64,000 bases of DNA from Lucinisca nassula (GCA_963580285.1 OY757011.1:896501-960500); one strand, 5' to 3'; positions 31,140 through 42,125 are shown, counted from the stretch's first letter. Program-made: numbers and translations. The notes: generated by a model from the letters alone, not told the origin.

Positions 31140-31270
31140 ACCAGATTCGTGTCATTTGATATCAAGTTTATCAGGCAAGGCTTCGAGAATCGCGAGGCTT
31201 GCTGAGCGATTATACATGCGTTCTCGAAGCCGAGCCTGATAAACTTGATATCAAATGATACGAATCTGGT
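31140..31270. repeat. long hairpin, 50-bp arms
   Basis: Arms 31140-31189 and 31221-31270 are almost perfect inverted repeats (ACCAGATTCGTGTCATTTGA...; one or two mismatches) around a loop of about 31 bp. No second copy is visible in the window. Confidence 0.9.
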
Positions 31271-31993
31271 GTTCTAAATATCAGTTAATCTCCTAGGACA
31301 CTATTTCAGGTTTGCCATTTCTTGCAGTAGTCCAGTTCATAGAAGTGCAATGTCGCGTTGGCCTGATAAAGCTCACCTGTCCTGAAATAGCATATCTTTA
31401 TCGCGTCAAAATGTTACAATTCAATTAATATAGGGGGTATTTGATAACTTTTTAATATCTTCATAAACTTTTGAGATGCAAATTTAATTACAAATGTAAA
31501 TCACAATTTGTGGAACTCGGATGACCTTGAATTTTTCACATCTAGCCTAATCAAATAAAAACAAGAATTGCCAACGTGTGTCCCGAGTTCTGGAGAGCTA
31601 AGTATACAGACAAACAGACTTCTCGCGGACGGAAGTGTTCCCGCATATGATTTTATGTTAACATTAACGGGTCAAATTTGTAAATGTGGTGCCAATTTTT
31701 GGGATCGGAAGCCAATGAATAATGATTCAGTGAGCACAGCAGACCATTACCTGTAAAGTGCTTCGTACACTACCGACCAACACTAATAATGTTTAGTACT
31801 GGTTATCACATAATGAAAGAAAGAAGTGTCTCGTACATTATTTCAATGTTGTGCAAATATTGTTTTGTAGAATTATTCAAAAGGATTTCAAGCTAATGAA
31901 GTCTGTAACACCACTAAGGCCTCAGGCAGAATGATATAATTACAAGAAGATTACAGGGGAATAAACCTGAAACATGATTTATTTTTCCTGACA

Positions 31994-32266
31994 GTATAGG
32001 GATGTCAAAGACATAAATTCCAAATTAAAAACGTTAGGGACGGAGTATGATCAAACCAAACAATGTTTTATATTACAACAAAAAAACAGAGTATCTTATT
32101 ATAATAGTGAACTGAGACGTACCCTCTATACGAAACACCTTGGGATTGATAATTTTTTATCGCCGATAACTACATACAAGATGCAAATCGGTGCAAATTG
32201 CTCTTTAAATTCAGTTGAAGTGTCTGTGGCAATGTATTTTAAACAGGAACTTTTCAACAGAACTTG
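31994..32266 (+). CDS. possible orphan terminal exon, 90 codons
   Basis: An ATG-less frame opens exactly at an acceptor-like site (TTTATTTTTCCTGACAG then TATAGGGATGTC) and runs 90 codons to TGA. The first half is charged and helical-looking (DINSKLKTLGTEYDQTKQ), the second half mixed. An in-frame stop lies just before the acceptor. The region from 31.3 to 32.5 kb is poor in repeats. Could be the last exon of an unidentified gene, or chance. Confidence 0.25.
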
Positions 32267-32580
32267 ATGTCGTTTGTTTTCATAAAACTCCCAGACAAAT
32301 AAGACTAAGAACTTTATAAGCTTTTGTTAAGAAAAACTGAGATTGGCTTTAAGGTAATGTAAAAACTTCAAATAAGACAAATTTATCTGCTGTAGAAGGG
32401 GGAATTTATTTGACAAACATTTATCTACACCAAGACCAAGACGTATTCAAAGCGCATTAAGCTAGACGCAATTTCATATTCTAAACCGCGTATATCGTTG
32501 TAAATAGTATGAATAATTTATCATGCAGGACAATACCTTGGTTACTTTTTAATATTCTTAATTCTAAACACCACAAGAAT

Positions 32581-32582
<2 letters not shown>

Positions 32583-32666
<84 letters not shown>
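32583..32666. repeat. (AG)n microsatellite, about 42 repeats
   Basis: Uninterrupted AG dinucleotides. Confidence 0.98.
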
Positions 32667-32667
<1 letters not shown>

Positions 32668-32704
32668 TGATGCTATAAAGGCACCGACGTTAAGTGGAAT
32701 TGTC

Positions 32705-33160
32705 ATTACATCAAAGTAGAAGTGAAGGCAATGATCAGGAAGATCAGGAATCGAAAAAAAAATAACCCACACCTCCCATCAGATACACCAAAGGACAAGA
32801 GTGAGTGAGTGAGTTTTAGTTTTACGTCCCACCAACAGCTAAGGTCATACGGAGACGGGACCTCGGTTTAAAGACTCATCCGAAAGTCTGGAGAAGCCCG
32901 GGATCGATCCTGCGATCCCTGGTTTACAAGGCGAGTAGCATAACCACTGCGCCACAGGGGCTTCTCCAAAGGAAAAGAAACACAAGCATAAAATAACTAG
33001 ACCCTAATGGAAACAGCAATAGCGGTAAGCAAAAAAGACAGTTACTTTCCTACAAAATTGCCAATTGGTTATCCAAAACAAAATGATATAAGAGATACAC
33101 ACACTCAAAGACAAACTATAACGAAAATAAACCTCTACAGAAGAACCGTCTTGCAACTGT
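32705..33160 (-). mobile_element. family C 3' UTR interrupted by SINE V
   Basis: Minus-strand UTR (AGAAGTGAAGGCAATGATCA ... ACAGAAGAACCGTCTTGCAA), split at CCAAAGGA by the SINE at 32800-32965. Confidence 0.85.
32800..32965 (-). mobile_element. SINE V, full length, 12-bp target duplication
   Basis: 166-bp tRNA-derived SINE. Flanks CCAAAGGACAAG (32788-32799) and CCAAAGGAAAAG (32966-32977) are target duplications with one difference. On its own strand: tRNA head AGAAGCCCCTGTGGCGCAGT with B box GGATCGATCCC, then a conserved body and an (ACTC)n tail. Confidence 0.9.
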
Positions 33161-33251
33161 AAAAGCAATTCCTGAGGACTGGAAAAACTAGAGCTGTCAG
33201 TGAAACTGACTAGGGCCCCGGCAGCGCTATCAGAGGAGTAGGAACATTTGT

Positions 33252-33302
33252 GGACGGACAGACGGACAGACGGACAGACAGACAGACAGACGGACGGACA
33301 GA
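33252..33302. repeat. (GGACAGAC)n-type microsatellite
   Basis: GGACGGACAGACGGACAGAC units. Confidence 0.9.
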
Positions 33303-33344
33303 GTGATTGCAATAGGGCACCCACACTTTCAGTGCGGGGCCCTA

Positions 33345-33990
33345 ATAAGCGCATTCAATGTACGGGGAGACCTTTCAAAGCCACCACACGGCACGAACAA
33401 AACAGCCCTGATATCTTAAATAGAGGTGAAAGCAATGATTAGGGATAGATACAAAATAGAAGTGAAGGTAATGATCAGGAATCGATACAATTAACCCACA
33501 CTTCCCATCAAAGACACCAAAGGGAAAGAAACACAAACATGAAATAACTAGACCCTAATGGAAACATCAATAGCTATCCAAAACAAGAAGTATATAAGCG
33601 ATACACACACCCAAGGACAGACCATAACAAAAATAACATCGACAGAAGAACCGCCTTGGAACATAAGCGCATTCAATACACGGGGAGCCCATTCAAAGCC
33701 ACCACACGGCACAAACAAAACAGCCCTGATATCTAAAATAGAGGAGAAAGCAATGATTAGGAATAGATACAAAATAAAAGTGATGGTAATGATCAGGAAT
33801 CGATACAATTAACTCACAGTTCCCATCAAAGACACCAAAGGGAAAGAAGCACAAACATGAAGTAACTAGACCCTAATGAAACATCAATAGCTATCCAAAA
33901 CAAAAAGTATATAAGCGATACACACATCTAAAGACAGACCATAACAAAAATAACATCGACAGAAGAACCGCCTTGGAACGGTAAGTAAAA
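33345..33990 (-). repeat. tandem duplication (about 316 bp, 2 copies) containing family C UTR
   Basis: Unit 33345-33661 (TAAGCGCATTCAATGTACGG ... AAGAACCGCCTTGGAAC) is repeated at 33662-33980. Each unit contains a minus-strand family C UTR segment. Confidence 0.85.
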
Positions 33991-33999
33991 CGAACAAAC

Positions 34000-34730
34000 C
34001 TACTATTCAGACGTCTTTTTCGGATGAGGCTCGTACAAAAGAAATCCAAACATTGATCCATTGCACAAATTGTCTTTCTTGAAAAAAATTGTTGGAAGAG
34101 GAAGTATTAAAGAAGGCCATCAGGAACTAATGCGCTCAGATTCCAAATTCCTCCTGCAATATCTGAGGGAAAGAAGTCATAACATGGAGTTACGACAGTG
34201 AACGAATAGACAGCTGGTAAACCGAGTCAGCAGCTCTTTTCCAAACAGGTGGTGACTCTGATAATCCAACCATATCTACAAAGGAAACATGCATAATGGA
34301 GGGACGAATCAGAATCACCAACATAACAAACAAAAAAACAGGAAGGAACCACAGCAAAAGCACCGACTTGGAACTGTCAGTAAAAATACCGATCTTGACT
34401 GAAATTCTACTGGCGTCATTTATGTGCTAACTTGGAGTGAAATGGGATTCAGTATGCAGCATGTTGGACAAACTGGATATTCATTCGAACAAGACTGAGC
34501 ACTTTCATAGGATTAAAACGCCTAAAACATTTTTTTTAAAGTTCCCATACCGTCATTTTAATAAAACAAACACCAAAACCTAACAATATTTTTATTCAAC
34601 CTTTTAGAAAACAATCGTTTATGTTAGAATTCTTCGACTAGATTCAAAGCTATCTGTCGACATGAATTAGAGTTCAGTTGGATCAAGAAATAAAATTACA
34701 ATCCTCTTCTCATACCTCCGCTCTTTGGGG
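34000..34730. other. no gene recognised
   Basis: No supported gene or recognised repeat. Confidence 0.4.
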
Positions 34731-34734
34731 CTGA

Positions 34735-35215
34735 GAGAAGTTTGCATGGTGCTTCCACGCAGAGCTGTAACCGACCACACATGAGTACCGGTAAACTGTC
34801 TAGAAGGTCTAATCCTGCCCAGGCAAAGTGATGCGAGCGATCCATATAATATAGAAGTGAAGACAATGATCAGCAATCGTTACAATTAACCTACGGCTGC
34901 CATTAGAGACACCAAAGGGAAAAAAACAAACATGAAACAACAGACCCTAATGGAAACATCAACAGTGGAAAGCCAGAAGGACAGAATTTACTTTCCCACA
35001 AAATGTCCACATGGCTATCCAAAGCAAAATAATATAAGAAACACAAACACTAAAAGACAAACCATAACAAAAATAATCCCCGTTCGAAGAACCGCCTTGG
35101 AAAGGTCAGTGAAACCAATTCCACTGGGGGGGGGGGGGGGGAGCTTAAAACGATTTTACGTGGACACAATCCTCGCCCTTACTTCCGTCGCGATTTAGAC
35201 AAAAACTTTGTTCAG
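34735..35215. mobile_element. SINE B fragment fused to inverted family C UTR
   Basis: 34735-34845 is SINE B (GCATGGTGCTTCCACGCAGA ... CCTGCCCAGGCAAAGTGATG). 34852-35215 is a minus-strand family C UTR with a G-run near 35125. Confidence 0.75.
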
Positions 35216-35257
35216 TCCGCATGAAGCCCCAACACCCCCCCCACCCCCCCCCCCCCC

Positions 35258-35790
35258 ACACACACACACACCCCAGTGGCATTAGTTTCACTGACCGCTC
35301 CTCGGCTGTTTTTCTGTCGCGGTTTTTTTATGTTTTATCTTTGAGTGTGCGTATCGCTTGTAATTTTAGTTTTGGATAGCCAATTGGCCATTTGTGGGAA
35401 AGTAGTTGTCATTTTGGCTTTCCGCTATTGGTGTTTTCATTAGGGTCTAGTTGTTTCATGTTTGTGTTTCTTTCCTTTTTGGTGTCTCTGATGGGATCTG
35501 TGGGTTATTTTTTTTCGATTCCTGATCATTGCCTTCACTTCTTTTTTGTTTCCTGCAAAATTTTTAATAAACGTGGTGATTTTGATTTTGGAATTGTAAA
35601 TCTTCTTTTCTTGGATGGTTATGCTCCTCATGCGACGTCCTACGGTGTTAATATTTCGAAACTCGCTTTGCTGGAGTGTCTAGTCATGTATCTGATTTCA
35701 ACACTCGTAAAAAGTGTTAACTGCTTAATCAGGCTTATCATAAACAACATAAACTAGTAAGAAAAGGTCACTCAGGAAACGCCACAATCA
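35258..35790 (+). mobile_element. family C UTR followed head-to-tail by RT fragment
   Basis: A UTR copy (35258-35548) ending TGATCATTGCCTTCACTTCT is followed at once by RT coding sequence (about 35550-35790; FDFGIVNLLFLDGYAPHATS, then a shifted frame). The next element therefore starts inside its RT, giving a tandem, 5'-truncated arrangement. Confidence 0.75.
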
Positions 35791-36054
35791 AAGAGCGCAG
35801 ACATTCAAGTGACCTAAAGAAAGTTAGTGACATGAAGGCACACACAAATACAGACGAAACACGAACAATCGACACAAAACCAATTAACAAATAACACATT
35901 GTATAGGAACTACCGCCTTTGGACGGTCAGAATTAAAACTACTGGGGAGCTTCAACTCCGGAGTTTATGAAATTTCAACCCTCATCCTCAGTTCCAGTTG
36001 AGCATCATACTTAATAACAAAAACAAATACACTTGACAGCCTGAAATACACCAC

Positions 36055-36260
36055 AACCTCGTTATAACACGGTTCATTATAACACGGTTTGGATATAACA
36101 CGGTTTCAAGATGGATCCCAAAAATGTGTAGATTATATAGAAAAATGACCATTTTCTATATATTCTACACATTTTAACCATAAATGGTCATTGTTCTATA
36201 TAATCTACACATGTTTGTTTGGATATAACACAATTGTTTAAGTAACACGGTTTCTGCTTT
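36055..36260. repeat. palindromic repeat with TATAACACGG motifs
   Basis: Three TATAACACGGTT words at the left and GATATAACACAATTG at the right flank an inner inverted repeat (AATGTGTAGATTATATAGAA pairs with TTCTATATAATCTACACAT). Probably a MITE; ends not resolved. Confidence 0.55.
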
Positions 36261-36295
36261 GGACCCCATTAATAGTGTTTTAAAGACTTTGTGGT

Positions 36296-36566
36296 GTAAA
36301 TGAAACGCTGGAGCAAAACAAAACAAGCAGTTAGACTCCCATGGGCCCGACCAGAGACAATGCATTTGGCACCAACCGACATCACTTTAAAAAGTACGTC
36401 TCTAGGCTGGAGCCTTCATAGAGTTTGGGACCCGAACCGCCGGCGTGCAATTAATGAGGGAAGCAAAGTTATCAACCGTGATTAGGTTATCTACCATCCA
36501 CGCAGTCTGTCTTAGAACATTTATGTTGATTCCAATCTTTTTATATCGACGGATGATTTCACGAAA
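36296..36566 (-). mobile_element. family C, RT C-terminus and start of UTR, minus strand
   Basis: Reverse complement carries TTTTATATCGACGGATG-type RT end sequence, GCATGGATGGTAGATAACCT and GTTGGTGCCAAATGCATTGT. Confidence 0.75.
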
Positions 36567-36857
36567 TTGGGGACCAGCCTCGATAGCTCAGTCGGATGAG
36601 CATCTAACCGTTGTCTCACCTCTGTGGTTCTTTGATTTTTGTGTTCATGGAGATGTTGCACTGATGAGTTAGGAGGCCTTCATGCGGACTGAACAAATTA
36701 TTTGTCTAAATCGCGACGGAAGTAAGGGCGAGGATTGTGGCCACGTAAAATCGATTTAAGCCCCCCAGTGGAAATCTTCCACTGACCGTTCCAAGGCGGC
36801 TCTTCTGTGGCGATTTATTTATGTTGTTGTTTGCTACTTACTGTGTGTATCACTTGT

Positions 36858-38818
36858 AACGTCTTCCCATTTAAAAAGGGATTTTCCCATTTGAATCCCT
36901 TTTTTGAGGTATAAAGTCCAAATATGACATTGTCATATATCAATTTTGGTGCTCTTTTGGTCTAACAGCTTGGATAGAACAGAGGAAATTTCCTCTCTTT
37001 AGAAGGGTCATTTTCAAATTTTGACCCTGTTCGATGCCGCACGTTAGAGTGCCTTTTTCAGCTTTTCCTTCCTTTTCAGTTGTACACGATACCACATTGA
37101 ACAGAGGATTTTTCCTCTGTTGTGGCATTGTACAGAGTTCAGAAAGTACATGCCAAGGGTTTCAACTCTGAACAACAGAGGATTTTTCCTCTGTTCTTAT
37201 ATATTCAGTCCACAGATTTTTCCTCTGTCGAAAGAATATTTTAGAACCTTGCCCAAGTCAGTGCATCATTCATACTATCCGAACAGAGGATTTTTCCTCT
37301 GTTGAGCTGGACCCTTCCAAGGAGTTAACTCCAGCTCAGACTTGTTATTTAACATAATTCCGCACATGAAAATATATTGAAAATCAGTTAAGCTCAACAG
37401 AGGATTTTTCCTCTCTTCTGATATATACAGGCCACGCGAGCAACAGAGGATTATTCCTATGTTACTTTTGGCTCAGTCCAAGTCAAGGCATCAGGCATAC
37501 AATCGGAACAGAGGATTTTTCCTCTGTTCAGCTGGACCCTTACCAATGAAGGTTTCCAAGGAGTTAACTTCTGCTGAGATTTGTTATTTAAATTTATTCA
37601 GCACGTGAAAATCTATTGAAAATCACTTCAGCTCAACAGAGGATTTTTCCTCTGTTTTGATGTATACAGTCCACGCGGGCAACAGAGGATTTTCCTCTGT
37701 TGTTTTTAAAGAATATTTTTAACCTTACATATGGCTCAGCCCAAATCAAAGCATCAGGCATACAATCGGAACAGAGGATATTTCCTCTGTTCAGCTGTAC
37801 CCTTACCAATGAAGGTTTCAAAGAAGTTAACTTCTGCTGAGGTCTGTTATTTAAATTTATTCAGCAAGTGAAAATCTATTGAAAATCAGTTCAGCTCAAC
37901 AGAGGATTTTTCCTCTGTTCTGATATATACAGTCCAAACGGGCAACAGAGTATTTTGTATCTGTTGATAAAATATTTGGGAACGTTGCCCAAGTCAAGGC
38001 ATCAGGCATACTATACGAACAGAGGATTTTTCCTCTGTTAAGCTGGATCCTTCCAAGGCGTTACTCCTCCTGAGATTTGTTATTTAAAGTTATTCCGCAC
38101 ATGAAAATCATCTGAAAATCAGTTAGCTCAACGGAGGATATTCCCTCTGATCTGATATTTACAGTCCACGCGGGCAACAGAGGATTTTTCCTCTGTTGAA
38201 AGAATATTTTTTAAAACCCTACATATGGCTCAGCCAGACCTACAATCTGAACAGAGGATTTTCTTGTGAAAATCAGTTCATCTCAACAGAGGATTTTTCC
38301 TCTGTTCTGATATATACAGTCCACGCGGGCAACAGAGGATTTTTCCTCTGTTGAAAGAATATTTTTAAACCTTACATATGGCTCAGCCTAAGTCAAGGCA
38401 TCAGGCATACAATCTGAAAAGAGGATTTTCTTATGAAAATCAGTCCATCTCAACAGAGGACTTATCCTCTGTTCTTATATACACAGAAGTTTCCCTCTGT
38501 TGAAAGAATATTTTAGAGCCTTACATGTGGCTCAGCACAAGTCAAGGCACCAGTCATACAATCCTCTGTTCAGCTGGATCCTTACCAATGAAGGTTTCCA
38601 TGAAATTAACCCCTTCTGAGATTGTTATAAACATTATTTTGCACGTGAAAATCTTTCGAAAATCGGTTTAGCACAACAGAGGAGCATTCCTCCGTTCTGA
38701 TTGTATATTTCTAAGACCCCTATACTCGTGGGCAGTAGTGGAAGAACGGCCACAGAGGATCGCCTTTTATGAGGTGGAAGGGAAGGGCATGGCCAGCCCC
38801 AGCGCACCATGGGGACCC
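36858..38818 (+). repeat. left terminal inverted repeat with 22-bp palindrome array
   Basis: About two dozen copies, some degenerate, of AACAGAGGA-(4 nt)-TCCTCTGTT, with perfect 9-bp arms. From about 37.4 kb they fall into a higher-order unit of about 230-265 bp with three palindromes separated by fixed spacers (CAGTCCACGCGGGC; GGCATCAGGCATACAATC; AGGAGTTAACTTCTGCTGAG). Short open frames ending RGFFLCS are artefacts of this array. Confidence 0.9.
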
Positions 38819-38965
38819 CCAGGTTGATGTCACTGGATATGCCTTATCTTAAGGAACAAGCATATGTGTGGTTATGGGATGTGGATTTTAACAGTTTCTT
38901 ATATAGCCTTTCATTTAGCACGGCCCAGGCGCAACCCAGGGGACCCCAGGTTGATGTCACCGAAT

Positions 38966-39018
38966 GTGTCTTACCTGACATTGAGATGAAATGACACTTC
39001 AAGCCCTACTCCCCAAAT
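38966..39018 (-). mobile_element. SINE B remnant at the left inner boundary
   Basis: CCTGACATTGAGATGAAATG and following bases match the middle of an inverted SINE B, beginning just where the remnant at 50626-50700 stops. Confidence 0.7.
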
Positions 39019-39227
39019 TTAAGGCATTACGAAGACACGCCTGTACAAATACATTGTAAATTTTACCGCCGCAAAACAAATCACATAAAAAATTGTGATT
39101 TTTTACTTATTTCTGTTCAAAATATAGATTGTGGGTACACGTTAGAACAGCCTCATCGGTTCTAACGGATGAGCCGTTTCTAACGAGTACGCACAATCTT
39201 TATTTTAGAGCAGAAATAAGAAAAATA

Positions 39228-39883
39228 CAGTCAATCCTCTTTATACCGACATTCGTTATGACGGCAAAACTCGTTATAACGACAGTTTGAATGGAATGGG
39301 TACTTAGCTAAAGACTCATTACGATAACATACCCGTGCAACATAGTGCATTTTTTTCACATCTCCAAAATGGCTACTTTTTATGAAAATCCGTGACATTT
39401 TTCTTATCTATACCGCAAACATAGGTTGTGTGTGCTCGTTAGAACCGCCACATCGAGGCGGTTCTAACGAGTACCTACAACCTATGTCTTGGAGCAGAAA
39501 TAAGAAAACTAATGAATATCCCCTCAAACCCCTGTTGTCTTTATAAAAAGCGGGGTTTATGGGGTTATTCATATCGCGGACTTTGTTCACGTGATGTTAG
39601 CCTCGGTTTCTAGCGGCCTGGATGTCCCTCGCGTTGGAATTGCACAAATCGAGTCCATAGTCATGAAAGGGTCTTGTAATCACATGCTCCAAGAAACAAA
39701 TTTTATAGAAATTTGTTAGAATCCCCATCGAGGATGCCTATAACATTTGTTTCTTGGAGTAATAATGGAGAAAAGGCCTTTCATTAGCTATCATACTCAC
39801 ACCTGGGATTCTTTATAACGCCAAATTCTTTATAACGACACAATAATTGGAACAAAAACTGTGGTTATAACGAGTGTCCTCTG
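39228..39883. mobile_element. Tc1/mariner-type MITE J, TA duplication, hosting a MITE D2
   Basis: Ends CAGTCAATCCTCTTTATACC and GGTTATAACGAGTGTCCTCTG (inverted, imperfect), with TA on both sides (39226-39227, 39884-39885). A MITE D2 lies inside at 39317-39596. Confidence 0.75.
39317..39596. mobile_element. MITE D2 nested in MITE J
   Basis: From CATTACGATAACATACCCGT to GACTTTGTTCACGTGATG, with the usual central hairpin (GTGCTCGTTAGAACCGCCAC...). Confidence 0.8.
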
Positions 39884-40101
39884 TAATGCATACCCCTGTA
39901 AACCTCAGTTTTACTACATAAAAGTGGGGTTCAAGGGGTCAAAATTATATAGGCGTTAGTGGTCTGACTCGCACCTATTTATCCTTTGTGGATGTCCTCA
40001 GAATTTATTTTCGATTAAGCATGTAATAAATATGTATTTAGGTTGTGTGTATGTATTAGAATCGCTAACGAGCACACACAACATGATATAAAATCAAACA
40101 G

Positions 40102-40397
40102 TTTATTTGTTTGTATTTGAGTTTAACGGCCCAGTCAACACTATTTAGGTCATTTTTGAGCCGGTCACTTTACCTATGGCAGGCTTATACGTAAGCCGTT
40201 ACCCAGTACAGTGCACATTCTTTCGCCAGAAACTGACCACTGCCCTTCTTGAATCAGCGGAAGGGAGAGAATGACCGTAGAAAAGATTTCATGATCAATC
40301 TCCACGAAAGAATGTTGCCGACCCCAGCAGGTATCGAACCGGCTTCCTCCTGATCACCAGTCAGACGCGCATCCGACTGAGCTACCGAGGCCGGTAC
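40102..40397 (-). mobile_element. SINE A, full length, 10-bp target duplication
   Basis: 296 bp between AATCAAACAG repeats (40092-40101, 40398-40407). On its own strand it starts with a tRNA-like head CCTCGGTAGCTCAGTCGGAT, with B box GGTTCGATACC. The anticodon-stem region TCTGA-CTGGTGA-TCAGG can pair and would place GGT (Thr) as anticodon. The body contains GGTCGGCAACATTC, and the tail ends GTTAAACTCAAATACAAACA. Reference copy for the family. Confidence 0.85.
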
Positions 40398-40858
40398 AAT
40401 CAAACAGACCGCCATAAACTGGCCTAAAACATGGATATGAAGAGGTAGACTTCAGAATGATTTCGGATTAGTCGGTAAATGAGCCATCTGTGTTCGAGAT
40501 AGCATAGTTTCACTGTATATGGTTAGTAAGTGTGTCACATGGTCACAATACATTCATATGACTCCAATCTGTAGCATTACAATTGTGAGCTTTCGGGCAT
40601 TATAAACTCTTCTCCTGATTAATATATTAATTCGGCCACACCCTTTATCAGCCAGTCAGATTACTCGATATATTCATTCAAGTCAACCGCTTAGATCTTA
40701 GCCTGTCCAGGAAAAGTGGCGGCGTCGAGTCTGATCAGAGTCTTTGTTGTGTTTGTGTGTTTGACCAAAAGCGTCTGTATTCAAAATGAAGAAGGGCATA
40801 TGGTGATCGAAGTCATAACTAGGTGCGCATAATAGAACCTTCCTTTCGATCTACGCAG

Positions 40859-40862
<4 letters not shown>

Positions 40863-40938
<76 letters not shown>
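40863..40938. repeat. (AG)n microsatellite, about 38 repeats
   Basis: Uninterrupted AG dinucleotides. Confidence 0.98.
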
Positions 40939-40940
<2 letters not shown>

Positions 40941-41109
40941 CGCTGTAGACTCCAATACATTTTGAAGGACGACACGATAGTTTGCATCTTTTTACCACTT
41001 ATCAAAAGCTGATTTGAACCTTTTCAACGTAGATTTTCATCGTCATCATCATCATCATAATTATCTTTCATTTTAAAGAAAACGTAACTTTTCTCCTTTT
41101 TGGCGACAC

Positions 41110-41365
41110 TGGAAAGCAGTCCGCGCAGAGCTGAACCCGACCGAACTTGAATACTGATAAACAGCTTAGGTCTAAGCCTGCCCAGGAAAAGTGTTGCGAG
41201 TCGGACCGCACCTTAAACCCTAGTGTTTTCTATGAGCGTTACGGCTTGAGATGTCATTTCATCTCAATGTCCGGTAAAAGTCCCACAAAATCGGAAGTCA
41301 CGTCTCCAAAATGACCTTAATAGTGGTGAGGGGGATGTAGAACCTCAATTCAAACAAACAAAAAC
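41110..41365 (+). mobile_element. SINE B, 5'-eroded
   Basis: From AAGCAGTCCGCGCAGAGCTG to AACCTCAATTCAAACAAAC. Confidence 0.75.
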
Positions 41366-41539
41366 AAACTCATAAATTTTGGGTTATGGGTTAATGTAGC
41401 CCTTTCACATCTAGGAAAGTTTTACGTACAATATACATGATTACTGCCTGTCATAATCTTTGTTACGCAAGGTAACTATTGCTAGAGTGCAAACTCCTGT
41501 ATATCAACTGCCATGGCTTCATTTACATTCATACAGCCA

Positions 41540-41700
41540 GTGAGGTGAACGCCCCTCTAAACCCCACCTATAATGTTGTGGAATTTACCAGGTATTTATC
41601 ATACCCCTTACACAGAATGTGGGTACTCATAAAAACCACTTCATTTAGGTGGTTCTAACGAGCGCTACCTATTTATGTTTGCAGTAAGAAGTAACCTGAA
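41540..41700. mobile_element. decayed MITE D2
   Basis: GTGAGGTGAACGCCCCTCTA at the left, and a diverged hairpin core GTGGGTACTCATAAAAACCA ... GGTGGTTCTAACGAGC. Confidence 0.6.
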
Positions 41701-41967
41701 AAAAAAAAAAAAAAAAAAAAACGATAGTTTTAGTACTTTAGCGCTAGATGAAGCGCAGTCTGGTCGGAGTCGGTTTGTCGGTGGCTAGGAAATCTTAGGT
41801 TTATTTATGGTGCCATCGAAAACGCTAATCAGATTGCCCGGAGACGCGGCCTGGTCTGGGTCTTCCACTCTTCGCAGGGCGAGCATATCTTTGTAAATTT
41901 TATCGTGCCCGGCTCATAAAATGTAATGTGGCTCTTCTCCGGTATGAACAGTGATGAATGACTACAA

Positions 41968-42125
41968 GTGAGTGTTAGAGTTTTACGTCCCACCAACAGC
42001 TAAGGTCATACGGAGACGGGACCTCGGTTTAAAGACTCATCCGAAAGTCTGGAAAAGCCCGGGATCGATCCTGCGACCCCTGCTTTACAAGGCGAGTAGC
42101 ATAACCACTACACCACAGAGGCTTC
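41968..42125 (-). mobile_element. SINE V, exact 13-bp target duplication
   Basis: 158 bp flanked by TGAATGACTACAA on both sides (41955-41967 and 42126-42138), with no mismatch. Confidence 0.93.

Larger units (their letters stand above)
39025..39957. mobile_element. MITE D interrupted by a Tc1-like MITE
   Basis: Left part 39025-39227 (CATTACGAAGACACGCC to AGCAGAAATAAGAAAAA). Right part 39884-39957 (CATACCCCTGTAAACCTCAG to ATATAGGCGTT). Joined, they give one MITE D. Confidence 0.8.

Noticed and set aside
32542..32772. Ser/Leu-repeat ORF
   Set aside because: Translation of the (AG)n microsatellite; the same applies at 40781-41005.
36940..38300. Short ORFs ending in RGFFLCS or similar (also at 51480-52216)
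   Set aside because: They read through the 22-bp palindrome array; repetition of the peptide follows from the DNA repeat.
36858..38818. CRISPR-like array (palindromic repeats with spacers)
   Set aside because: Spacers are themselves repeated and part of a higher-order unit, and the array is mirrored at 50.7-52.5 kb as a terminal inverted repeat.
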